Shown here: piece after piece, positions 1 through 7,284 of the stretch | Position numbering within the stretch: position 1 is the stretch's first letter | Layout: every line of letters starts with the position of its first letter | From: Desulfobacterium sp. | Lineage (GTDB): Bacteria; Desulfobacterota; Desulfobacteria; Desulfobacterales; SURF-7 | NCBI GenBank assembly: GCA_013824585.1 | Contig: PNOB01000005.1 | Span: forward strand, 1 to 35,233 | DNA: 35,233 bases | Direction: 5' to 3' | The notes under the pieces: model-generated | The model's database searches: none | Seen by the model: only the letters and a program-made list of their open reading frames with translations | Told to the model about the DNA's origin: nothing | Position numbers and translations under genes: made by a program

Positions 1-1152
1 TTTTAGATCACAGTGGATATTGGAGACCAGGTGCATCACATGGGAATACCGTTCCACGATCATAAGGTCGGTAACCTGCACGGTTCCGATTTCAGCGATC
101 CGTCCTAGATCGTTTCTTCCCAGATCAACAAGCATTAAATGTTCGGCGCGCTCCTTTTCATCTTTTAATAATTCATCTGCCAGGGCTCTGTCTTCCTGTT
201 CATTTTTTCCTCTGGGACGGGTTCCGGCGATGGGTCTGAGTGTGGCGACTCCGTTTTCAAGTCTTACCATGGTTTCAGGAGATGAGCCGACAAGGGCAAG
301 ATTGCCAAGATCCATGAAATACATATATGGAGAAGGATTGATATACCGCTGTGCCCGATACAGACTCCACAGATCCGGAGGGGGATCGCAGAGAAAGGGT
401 TGTGAGATCACAGCCTGAATAATATCACCGGCTTTGATGTATTCCTTTGTTTTTTCAACGTGGGTGCGAAATTGCTGTTCCTCAATCATTGGTGAAAGAT
501 GATACCGGCTCTTCTGCTGTTCAATCTTTTTTTCACGGATCGGGCTTTTCATGATAGAGAGCATGCTGCTGATTCGTTGGAAAGCCTTGTCATATGTCTG
601 ATCCGGGGATTCTGTTGAATCCTTGGTAAAGGTGATGACCATGGCCTTGAGTGTATTTTGTATGTTATCGAAAATAATGACTTCATCCGGGATTATAAAA
701 TGTGCCATTGGTTTGCTTTTTGGCCATTGATTCGGGATTTTTTCAAAAAAGGAAACCATTTCATAGGTGAGGTAACCGACCATTCCTCCCCAGAATCGGG
801 GTAAATCATTGATGATGGCAGGGGTATAGGATTTCATGAGATTCCGCAACACGGAAAGTGGCTTTCCATGATGAAGGATCTTTTCTGTCTCCTGGTTCTG
901 AATAATCTCAACGTGATCCGAAAAGATCCGGATATGGGACCGGGCAGAGGTCCCCAGAAAACTGTACCGGCCCCACCGCTCGCCGCCTTCAACGCTTTCA
1001 AACAGGAAGACCGGGCCCTTCCCATGGAATTTATTCAGAAGGGAAACCGGTGTTTCCGTGTCGGCCAATATTTCCATGCAGACCGGAATCACATTGTATT
1101 GGTTTGACAATTGACAGTATGTTTCTTTATCCGGAAATTTATTCAGCAACAT
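1..1152 (-). CDS. trpE: Anthranilate synthase component I (partial, C-terminus off the left edge)
   Basis: Makes anthranilate from chorismate with glutamine-derived ammonia, the first committed step of tryptophan synthesis. The 384 visible residues read on the minus strand from ATG 1152 with no stop before the edge. Family hallmarks are plain: the N-terminal FLFES segment (the LLES-type Trp feedback site), then RPIAGTRPRG, LVDLGRNDLGR and VERYSHVMHLVSN in the chorismate-binding domain. A GGAGGAG ribosome site lies 7 nt before the ATG. The gene sits directly behind a trp leader/attenuator, and the rest of the trp operon should lie left of the window. I favour trpE over pabB or isochorismate synthase because of the Trp-codon leader; the missing C-terminus could not be checked. 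Confidence 0.93.
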   Translation of the reverse strand, partial: MLLNKFPDKETYCQLSNQYNVIPVCMEILADTETPVSLLNKFHGKGPVFLFESVEGGERWGRYSFLGTSARSHIRIFSDHVEIIQNQETEKILHHGKPLSVLRNLMKSYTPAIINDLPRFWGGMVGYLTYEMVSFFEKIPNQWPKSKPMAHFIIPDEVIIFDNIQNTLKAMVITFTKDSTESPDQTYDKAFQRISSMLSIMKSPIREKKIEQQKSRYHLSPMIEEQQFRTHVEKTKEYIKAGDIIQAVISQPFLCDPPPDLWSLYRAQRYINPSPYMYFMDLGNLALVGSSPETMVRLENGVATLRPIAGTRPRGKNEQEDRALADELLKDEKERAEHLMLVDLGRNDLGRIAEIGTVQVTDLMIVERYSHVMHLVSNIHCDLK

Positions 1153-1170
1153 GATCAACTCCTCCATAAA

Positions 1171-1245
1171 TAGAAAAAGGGGTCGCGGTGTTTCCCACGG
1201 CCCCTAAAAATGAAAAACCGTGGCATTTCTTGGAAGTGCTCACGG
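1171..1245 (-). terminator. trp attenuator: terminator with competing antiterminator segments
   Basis: Read on the minus strand, 1204-1179 folds as GGGGcCGTGG with CCGCGaCCCC-type pairing (about 10 pairs, one mismatch) and is followed by a U-rich TTTTTCTA at 1178-1171, an intrinsic terminator ending just before the trpE ribosome site. The upstream segment CCACGG (1223-1218) is complementary to CCGTGG (1200-1195) in the terminator's 5' arm, giving an antiterminator. CCGTG (1245-1241) can pair with CACGG to give the protector hairpin. These 1:2, 2:3 and 3:4 options are the classical attenuator set, downstream of a leader peptide rich in Trp codons. The structures are read by eye; no energies were computed. 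Confidence 0.82.
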
Positions 1246-1273
1246 ATTTAGATCTTTACTTATCTTATTTCTC

Positions 1274-1366
1274 TCAGACTGATATCGTCCCGCAGGCAAG
1301 CTTCCTGAAGCAGGTACGCCACCACCAGTAAAAACAGGTTACGGTTATGTTACGGTTATGTTTCAT
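1274..1366 (-). CDS. trpL: trp leader peptide with three consecutive Trp codons
   Basis: A 30-residue ORF (ATG 1366, TGA ending at 1274) on the leader of trpE. It contains Tyr-Trp-Trp-Trp at residues 13-16, with the three TGG codons at 1327-1319. Three consecutive Trp codons in a short ORF followed by alternative hairpins and a terminator is the signature of ribosome-mediated trp attenuation: a ribosome stalled there for lack of Trp-tRNA would let the antiterminator form. The ribosome site is weak (AAGG about 12 nt upstream). The peptide itself is not expected to have another function. Confidence 0.82.
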   Translation of the reverse strand: MKHNRNITVTCFYWWWRTCFRKLACGTISV

Positions 1367-1400
1367 TTTGTACAATTGCCTTTTTCTTTGATGATAAACC

Positions 1401-1428
1401 ATTACCCTCAGGCAGGAACATCTGTCAA
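1401..1428 (-). promoter_or_regulatory. Probable sigma-70-type promoter of the trp leader
   Basis: On the minus strand a perfect TTGACA (1428-1423) is followed after 16 nt by GGTAAT (1406-1401), a 4/6 match to the -10 box. The expected start, near 1394, leaves about 28 nt before the leader-peptide ATG. The promoter is back to back with the mla operon, whose own promoter I could not assign. Confidence 0.55.
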
Positions 1429-1590
1429 GTCTTTTTTTAAAAGGGTTTCAAACACATGAGAATTATGGTAATGGTGGATCAGGATGAAATTTCAACCGTC
1501 AGAGGCAACCCTCTATCATCTAATAAACAGATCACTAATATAAATATTTCTGTCGGATTTGATACGATAATGACATACAGGAACAGTCAG

Positions 1591-2394
1591 ATGCCTTTTT
1601 TACAGCATGTTCAGAATCTGTTTGCCGGTCTTGGAAAGCGTCCCATAGGATGGATCCGTGAGTTGGGAGCTGTGGCTATTTTTTTTATGAATGGACTGGT
1701 TTTTATTTTTTCCTATCCGTTTCAGATCCGGAAAATAGTCGATCAGATCCATTTTATCGGTGCCAAATCGCTGTTTGTTATCACGCTGACAGGGGCTTTC
1801 ACAGGCATGGTTCTGGGATTGCAGGGGTATTATACACTGGTCAAGTTCGGCTCGGAAGGGCTTTTGGGCGTTGTGGTGTCCTTAACCCTGATTCGTGAGC
1901 TCGGACCGGTATTTACGGCGATCATGATCGTCGGCAGGGCAGGATCAGCAATGGCGGCTGAAATCGGCATAATGAGGATATCCGAGCAGGTTGATGCGCT
2001 GCAAACCATGGACATCAATCCCATCCGGTTTATCGTAAGCCCAAAGGTTGCGGCGGCAATCATCAGCTTTCCTTTACTGACAGCGGTTTTTGATGTTGTT
2101 GGAATCTATGGGGGATACCTGACCGGCTGCGTGCTTCTGGGGATCAATCCAGGCGCTTATTTTTCAAGGATTGAGTTGAATGTCATGATGGATGACATCA
2201 TGGGCGGATTTGTTAAATCCATTGTGTTTGCAGTTGTGGTCGTGACCATTTGCTGCTATCAGGGATATTTTGTTCATATGCGGGAAGAGGGTTTTGGCGC
2301 AAGGGGCGTCAGCATGGCCACGACATCTGCAGTCGTGATTTCCAGCGTGCTGATTCTCGTTGTTGATTATGTGTTGACCTCATTTTTATTGTAA
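1591..2394 (+). CDS. mlaE: MlaE-type ABC transporter permease (lipid asymmetry transport)
   Basis: Inner-membrane permease of the Mla (Ttg2) phospholipid transport system. The 267-residue product has an amphipathic N-terminus followed by several hydrophobic membrane segments and the family core: a RELGPVFTAIMIVGRAGSAMAAEIG stretch spread over about residues 105-130, and a QVDALQTMDINP loop. The frame is open up to an ATG at 1456 (312 residues) and has another ATG at 1570. I chose 1591 because AGGA lies 8 nt upstream and the length fits the family. The gene is followed after 6 nt by the MlaF ATPase, then mlaD, mlaC and mlaA, which makes the assignment secure. Only the exact start is uncertain. 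Confidence 0.93.
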   Translation: MPFLQHVQNLFAGLGKRPIGWIRELGAVAIFFMNGLVFIFSYPFQIRKIVDQIHFIGAKSLFVITLTGAFTGMVLGLQGYYTLVKFGSEGLLGVVVSLTLIRELGPVFTAIMIVGRAGSAMAAEIGIMRISEQVDALQTMDINPIRFIVSPKVAAAIISFPLLTAVFDVVGIYGGYLTGCVLLGINPGAYFSRIELNVMMDDIMGGFVKSIVFAVVVVTICCYQGYFVHMREEGFGARGVSMATTSAVVISSVLILVVDYVLTSFLL

Positions 2395-2400
2395 GGAATC

Positions 2401-3615
2401 ATGGCGACTCCACTGATACAGTTTGAGAAGGTTGAAAAAGCCTTTGGATCCAACCGTATTTTAAAGCAAGTGGATATACAGCTTTTCCAGGGTGAGATCA
2501 CGGCCATCATTGGGAAAAGCGGTATGGGCAAGAGTGTTCTGCTCAGACATATCATCGGGCTGCTGCGACCGGATTCCGGCAGGGTATTGTTCCAGGGACG
2601 GCCCTTGTTGAAAATGAAACGGGAGGAACAGCGCGTATTCAGGGAAAAAGTAAGTTATGTTTTTCAGGGAAATGCGTTGTTTGATTCCATGACTGTGTTT
2701 GAAAATGTTGCTATGCCCCTTGTTGAGAAAACCAAGCTGTCCAAAAAAGAGATTCACGATAAGGTCCGGGAAAAATTGGAACAGCTTGAGCTTTTTAAAG
2801 TGGATGACCAATATCCGTCACAGATTTCCGGCGGCATGAAAAAACGGGTGGCATTGGCCAGGGCATTGGTGACGGATCCTGAGATTATTTTATTTGATGA
2901 ACCCACCACGGGTCTTGATCCGATCCGTAAACATGCTGTTCATCACATGATATCCGACTATCAGAAACGATTTGGATTTACCGGTATTATCGTGAGTCAT
3001 GCCATTCCGGATATCTTTTACATTTCTCAGCGGATTCTCATGCTGGATGAAGGAAATATTATTTTTGACGGCACACCCGGGGAAATTCAAAACGAGAAGA
3101 ACCCGATTGTCCAGGAATTTATCAAGGGACTGGGAAGCGGTCAGGATCATGTAAATGGAATGGCGCTTCAGCAGACTCAGGGTGAAAAACGGTTTCATGA
3201 GGAGATGGATCGGCTTGAGCGGTATGATATTCCATTTTCCATTATCCTGCTGACCATTGAGAATATGGATGAGATCAGTCTTCGTATCGGACATATGGCA
3301 GCCCAGACTGTAATGAAAGATTTTTCCACCCATGTTCAGAAACACCTCCGGATTATAGACTCCTGTTCCCGGTTTGAGTTGAGTAAACTGATGGTCATTC
3401 TTTCCGGCAGTAATCTGGAAAGGGCAAAGATCGTTTGCACCAGGCTTTCCATCGAATTGAGCAGAGCTGAGGTCGCCGGTGATCATCCTTTTCCTGATTT
3501 CTGTTTTTTCATCTCAGCCGGCTTTATCGGAGTCGGGAAGGGGGATCAACTGGCGAACCTGATTGCGAGTGCTGAGCAAAAGCAGGATATGCGATATGAG
3601 TTCCGGGTCTGTTAG
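2401..3615 (+). CDS. mlaF: MlaF-type ABC ATPase fused to a degenerate GGDEF-like domain
   Basis: ATP-binding subunit that powers MlaE. Residues 1-245 form a full ABC ATPase: Walker A GKSGMGKS (38-45), Q-loop Gln89, signature SGGMKKR (143-149), Walker B IILFDEP (162-168) and H-loop His200. Unlike ordinary MlaF (about 260-270 residues) it continues to 404. Residues ~262-400 read like a GGDEF domain: RLERYDIPFSIILL, a helix with RIGHMAAQTVM, DSCSRFELSKLMVIL where the catalytic GGDEF would sit (here ELSKL), and a late SAGFIGVG. The signature residues are lost, so diguanylate cyclase activity is not expected; a sensory or scaffold role is inference. The start has TAAGGA overlapping the mlaE stop. 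Confidence 0.93.
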   Translation: MATPLIQFEKVEKAFGSNRILKQVDIQLFQGEITAIIGKSGMGKSVLLRHIIGLLRPDSGRVLFQGRPLLKMKREEQRVFREKVSYVFQGNALFDSMTVFENVAMPLVEKTKLSKKEIHDKVREKLEQLELFKVDDQYPSQISGGMKKRVALARALVTDPEIILFDEPTTGLDPIRKHAVHHMISDYQKRFGFTGIIVSHAIPDIFYISQRILMLDEGNIIFDGTPGEIQNEKNPIVQEFIKGLGSGQDHVNGMALQQTQGEKRFHEEMDRLERYDIPFSIILLTIENMDEISLRIGHMAAQTVMKDFSTHVQKHLRIIDSCSRFELSKLMVILSGSNLERAKIVCTRLSIELSRAEVAGDHPFPDFCFFISAGFIGVGKGDQLANLIASAEQKQDMRYEFRVC

Positions 3616-3708
3616 ATCATGTCTGACCGGAATCGAAGATTGCCGGGTGAACATAGTAGGATTTGTCTGTCAAAGAGAAGAAATAAGGATTCCCGTTGTG
3701 GAGGAAAC

Positions 3709-4155
3709 ATGAAAAAATCTTCAGTCGAAATTTCGGTTGGTTTGTTTGTTCTTGCCGGAATCATCTGTGTGGGGTATTTGGCCATTAAACTTGGCAAAAT
3801 GGAAATTATCGGGGAAAATACCTATACACTGTATGGTCAATTTGAATCTGTCACTGGTTTGACCAAAGGAGCCAGTGTTGAAATTGCAGGTGTCCAGGTA
3901 GGTCAGGTTGCAAATATCCATCTTGATCATGAGTCACAGGAAGCGGTCGTGACCATGAAAATCGAAAAAGAGGTCAAGCTGAGCGATGATGTGATTGCTT
4001 CTTTAAAGACAGCGGGATTGATCGGGGATAAATTTATCAAACTTACCCCGGGTGCTTCGGATATTGTTCTGAAGGACGGAGACAGGATAACAGAGACTGA
4101 GTCTGGTGTGGATATAGAGGAATTGATCAGCAAATATGTGTTTGGAGGGGTTTGA
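3709..4155 (+). CDS. mlaD: MlaD-type MCE-domain lipid-binding protein
   Basis: Periplasmic, membrane-anchored MCE subunit of the Mla transporter. The 148-residue product starts with one N-terminal membrane segment (VGLFVLAGIICVGYLAIKLG) followed by a single MCE domain with the usual YTLYGQFESVTGLTKGASVEIAGVQVGQV-type core (residues ~40-70) and a DVIASLKTAGLIGDKFI segment. I take ATG 3709, preceded by GGAGGAA, rather than the upstream in-frame start at 3619, whose extra 30 residues look like untranslated spacer and would precede the anchor with a long basic tail. It lies between mlaF and mlaC. Confidence 0.93.
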   Translation: MKKSSVEISVGLFVLAGIICVGYLAIKLGKMEIIGENTYTLYGQFESVTGLTKGASVEIAGVQVGQVANIHLDHESQEAVVTMKIEKEVKLSDDVIASLKTAGLIGDKFIKLTPGASDIVLKDGDRITETESGVDIEELISKYVFGGV

Positions 4156-4198
4156 TAGAACAGCCTGAAGTGAATGGAATGATAATTATGGAGGTGTT

Positions 4199-4816
4199 AT
4201 GAAATATGCGGCCCGGTTGATTTTAATTCTTGGTTGTTTCATCTATGTATCCCCATTGTTTGCAGCAGAGCCCATGGAAGACCTCAGGGGCCCGGTAGAA
4301 AAGGTAATCCAGATCCTGCAGGATCCGAAATACAAAGACAAGACACAAGGCGAGGCCCAACGAATCGAGATCATGGCCGTGATCCGGGAAATTTTTAATT
4401 TCCAGGAGATTTCAAAACGAACCATCTCCCGCCAATGGAAAAAGTTTACAAAAGAACAGCAGCAAGAGTTTCAGGATACATTCGCTGATTTTCTGGGTCA
4501 TACCTATTATCAGAAAGTCAGGGATGCCTATCAGGGAGAGAAGGTTGTCTTTTTATCACAGGAGCATTTAGAAAACGGCAAAGCGGTTGTGAAAACCAAT
4601 ATCCCGAGACAGAACGACGCGATTCCTCTGGATTATAAAATGTTAAATGGGAAAAACGGTTGGCGTATTTATGATGTTGTCATCGAAGGCGTTAGTCTGG
4701 TGAATAATTATCGAACCCAATTCAGTAAAATACTAGGCAAGGAAACTCCAGATCAGCTCATTGCCCGGTTGAAAAAGAAAATATCGGAACAGAAAAAGCA
4801 GGACGCTTCGACTTGA
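4199..4816 (+). CDS. mlaC: MlaC-type periplasmic phospholipid-binding protein
   Basis: Soluble shuttle that carries phospholipids between the outer-membrane MlaA and the inner-membrane MlaFED complex. The 205-residue product has a clear Sec signal peptide (MKYAARLILILGCFIYVSPLFAAEP) and the Ttg2D/MlaC fold pattern: FNFQEISKRTISRQWKKFTKEQQQEF, then TYYQKVRDAY and GWRIYDVVIEGVSLVNNYR near the C-terminus. GGAGGTG precedes ATG 4199. Its 3' end overlaps the preferred mlaA start by 4 nt, suggesting translational coupling. Confidence 0.93.
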   Translation: MKYAARLILILGCFIYVSPLFAAEPMEDLRGPVEKVIQILQDPKYKDKTQGEAQRIEIMAVIREIFNFQEISKRTISRQWKKFTKEQQQEFQDTFADFLGHTYYQKVRDAYQGEKVVFLSQEHLENGKAVVKTNIPRQNDAIPLDYKMLNGKNGWRIYDVVIEGVSLVNNYRTQFSKILGKETPDQLIARLKKKISEQKKQDAST

Positions 4817-5679
4817 TTCATGATTTCCATAAGATAGGGATGAAAAGGGTATTCCTGTTTTTCTTGATGGCATGTTTTTGGTTTTTCAGTGAAGTAAACA
4901 CCTCTTTTGCCCAATCGGATTATCCATCAAAATCCACCATACACACGTCATCCGCTCAGAAACATTCTGAACCCATCGATGATCCGGTCAATACCGTTGG
5001 AAACAATGAAAACATGGCGGATGATGAGGAGTATGATGACGAAGAGGATTTTTCAGAAGAGGATGAGACAGCAGTCGAAATACCGGACCCGCTGGAGCCC
5101 TGGAACATGTTGATGTACCAGTTTAACGACAGGCTGTACTTCTGGGTATTGAAACCTGTCAGCCAGGGATACGGGTATGTGATGCCGTCGATGGTGCGTA
5201 AGGGTATATGGAATTTTTTTACAAACCTTGAATCGCCGCTTCAGTTTATCAACTGTCTTCTTCAGGGAAAAGGAAGTGATGCAGAAGCAACCTTTGCTCG
5301 GTTTCTGGTCAACACAACCATTGGGTTTCTGGGATTTGCTGATCCTGCAAGTGATTTCCCGAAATTAAAAAAAACAGATGAGGACCTTGGACAAACATTT
5401 GGATACTGGGGGATTGGCACTGGATGGTATTTTACCTTGCCGGTGCTGGGCCCTTCCACCATTCGTGATTCAGTAGGAATGGTCGGGGATATGTTTTTAA
5501 AACCCACGTATTATATTCGCGCGATCGAAATGTCTCTGGGGCTTTGGGCATTTGAAACCGTTAACACGACTTCTTTTCGAATCGGGGATTATGAGACCAT
5601 AAAGGAAGCGGCTATAGACCCTTATGAGGCCATACGGGACGGATACCTTCAACTGAGAAAAAACAAGGTGGCTCAATAA
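4813..5679 (+). CDS. mlaA: MlaA (VacJ-family) outer-membrane lipid asymmetry protein
   Basis: Outer-membrane component that removes mislocalised phospholipids from the outer leaflet. The 288-residue product has a hydrophobic signal sequence, a strongly acidic low-complexity linker (about residues 70-90, mostly D and E), then the VacJ core: DPLEPWNMLMYQFNDRLY, NFFTNLESPLQFINCLLQG, FLVNTTIGFLGFADPASDF and DEDLGQTFGYWGIGTGWYF. I use TTG 4813, with AGGA 9 nt upstream and overlapping the mlaC stop. ATG 4840 is the alternative but has no usable ribosome site. An LMAC lipobox-like string is present, yet a long hydrophobic stretch follows it, so lipoprotein versus cleaved signal peptide is undecided. 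Confidence 0.92.
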   Translation: MIHDFHKIGMKRVFLFFLMACFWFFSEVNTSFAQSDYPSKSTIHTSSAQKHSEPIDDPVNTVGNNENMADDEEYDDEEDFSEEDETAVEIPDPLEPWNMLMYQFNDRLYFWVLKPVSQGYGYVMPSMVRKGIWNFFTNLESPLQFINCLLQGKGSDAEATFARFLVNTTIGFLGFADPASDFPKLKKTDEDLGQTFGYWGIGTGWYFTLPVLGPSTIRDSVGMVGDMFLKPTYYIRAIEMSLGLWAFETVNTTSFRIGDYETIKEAAIDPYEAIRDGYLQLRKNKVAQ

Positions 5680-5682
5680 ACC

Positions 5683-6939
5683 ATGAAAGCGGTAATCCTC
5701 TCCACAGGTGATGAAATACTGACCGGCGCCATCGTTGACAGTAACGCAGCTTATATTGCCGGAAAGCTGGTTGAAGCAGGGATTTTTGTATACCGGAAGT
5801 ATTGTGTCGGTGATAATCTCAATGAACTCATTTCGGTTCTTTTGGAAATTGGAACACGATCGGATATTGCAATTGTCACAGGCGGATTGGGTCCAACCGG
5901 GGATGATCTTACGGCAGAAGCGGTTGCAGGAGCAGCCAAAGTTCCGCTCATATTCAGCAAAGAGGCAGATCGATCCATAAAAGCTTATTTCCATTCACGG
6001 AATCGACCGGAGCATCTTGCAGATAAAAAACAGGCCATGCTGCCGGATGGTTCAATATGTTTGCCGAATCCAGTGGGGACCGCACCTGGTTTTATTACAA
6101 AAATCGGTCAGTGCCATGTGTTTTGTATACCGGGTGTTCCTTCTGAAATGCAATATCTGATGTCCCATGCTGTTCTGCCGGAGATGAAAAAGAGATTTGA
6201 ACATGAAAAGCAGGTTTTCCTGATCAAAAAAATGTCTTTGTTCGGGTTGCCCGAATCGGTTGTCGGAGAGAGGCTTGGCGAGTTGTCCTCCCATTTTCCG
6301 GAAGTAAAACTCGGGCTCAGGGCGCATTTCCCGATGATTCAGATCCGTCTTTACGCTGCCGGAAACCAGGAAGCCAGGATCCATGAACAGATTGAAAAGG
6401 CAGGCGCTTGGGTGATGGAGAGGCTCGGGCAATGGATTTTTTCCGAAGCAGGTCTTTCCATGGAAGAGGAGATCGGCAGACTGTTAACCAGTAAGAAGGC
6501 GACCCTGGGTGTTGCGGAGAGCTGTACAGGCGGTTTGATTTCCCATATGTTGACCAATATTCCGGGCAGTTCCGCTTACTTTATGTTTTCCGGTGTTACC
6601 TATTCTAATCAGGCAAAGATTCAGTTTTTGAATGTTTCCAGGGATTCCTTGGATTCTTTTGGGGCAGTCAGTGATCAGGTTGTCCGGGAAATGGCCAAAG
6701 GAGTCCGGGATGTTTCCGGAACGACCTATGGGCTGGCAACCAGTGGAATCGCAGGTCCGGATGGAGGAACTCCGGAAAAACCAACGGGAACCATCTGTAT
6801 CGGCATTGCAACACCGGAAAAGATTTATTCAAAAAGGCTTCAGCTTTCTTTTGAGGATCGCATAAAAAACAAAACCATTTTTGCCATGGCAGCTTTGGAG
6901 ATGCTGAGGAGAGAAATAACGGGAAATGATATTTTTTAA
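5683..6939 (+). CDS. cinA: CinA-like protein (nicotinamide-nucleotide amidohydrolase)
   Basis: A 418-residue two-domain protein. The N-terminal half is the molybdopterin-binding-like (MoCF) domain: STGDEILTGAIVDSNAAYIA and VTGGLGPTGDDLTAEA. The C-terminal half (from about residue 258) is the PncC nicotinamide mononucleotide deamidase domain with VAESCTGGLISHMLTNIPGSS and TSGIAGPDGGTPEKPTGT. The full-length family is about 410-430 residues. The gene starts 3 nt after the mlaA stop, so it appears to be read from the mla operon, although no functional link to lipid transport is evident. A weak hairpin (GGTTT-GAT-AAACC, 6958-6970) follows it and may mark the end of the operon. Confidence 0.95.
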   Translation: MKAVILSTGDEILTGAIVDSNAAYIAGKLVEAGIFVYRKYCVGDNLNELISVLLEIGTRSDIAIVTGGLGPTGDDLTAEAVAGAAKVPLIFSKEADRSIKAYFHSRNRPEHLADKKQAMLPDGSICLPNPVGTAPGFITKIGQCHVFCIPGVPSEMQYLMSHAVLPEMKKRFEHEKQVFLIKKMSLFGLPESVVGERLGELSSHFPEVKLGLRAHFPMIQIRLYAAGNQEARIHEQIEKAGAWVMERLGQWIFSEAGLSMEEEIGRLLTSKKATLGVAESCTGGLISHMLTNIPGSSAYFMFSGVTYSNQAKIQFLNVSRDSLDSFGAVSDQVVREMAKGVRDVSGTTYGLATSGIAGPDGGTPEKPTGTICIGIATPEKIYSKRLQLSFEDRIKNKTIFAMAALEMLRREITGNDIF

Positions 6940-7284
6940 GGCTGTAATACGTAGTATGGTTTGATAAACCGTGTTTAATTTCTTGACACGCGTTTTATTC
7001 TAACATAAGACAATAACAATACTGAATGCAAGATGCAGGACCACACAGCAGCCTCTCACAGGCTGATAATCGTTGGGCTGTTTCTACGCTTTATTTCAAA
7101 AAAATGTTTGTACATCTTATATTTGCCAGGATCTGAAAAAGTTCAGTCCTGTTTATAGCTATTTTAAAAAGCTTATCTAAATATTATGTTTTGTGAATTC
7201 AAAGCTTAAAAAAGATTGGTTTTTGTGCTGAGGGGGTTTGGAATTTATCATTAATCATTTTTTTTGCTCAGGGGGGAGATATCT
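6940..7284 (+). other. Non-coding leader upstream of the acyl-CoA ligase
   Basis: About 345 nt without a convincing gene. It holds a TTGACA at 6983-6988 with a poor -10 (TAAGAC, 7006-7011, 17-nt spacer), a six-pair hairpin CAGCCT-CTCAC-AGGCTG at 7049-7065 with no U-run, and AT-rich sequence down to the ligase ribosome site. If the promoter is right the 5' untranslated leader would be about 270 nt. No known riboswitch was recognised. Confidence 0.4.

Noticed and set aside
20-418. Plus-strand ORF of 132 codons inside trpE
   Set aside because: The opposite strand encodes unmistakable TrpE motifs over the whole stretch; the plus-strand product is Ser/Arg-rich shadow sequence.
3619-3708. Upstream in-frame start of mlaD
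   Set aside because: The extra 30 residues are basic and unlike MlaD; ATG 3709 has GGAGGAA and leads directly into the membrane anchor.
5365-5376. Run of eight A's in mlaA as a programmed frameshift site
   Set aside because: The frame continues intact on both sides with VacJ motifs; no alternative product or stimulatory structure is apparent.
7026-7136. A 36-codon ORF in the leader of the acyl-CoA ligase
   Set aside because: No ribosome site, no run of regulatory codons and no recognisable sequence. It spans the CAGCCT/AGGCTG hairpin by chance.
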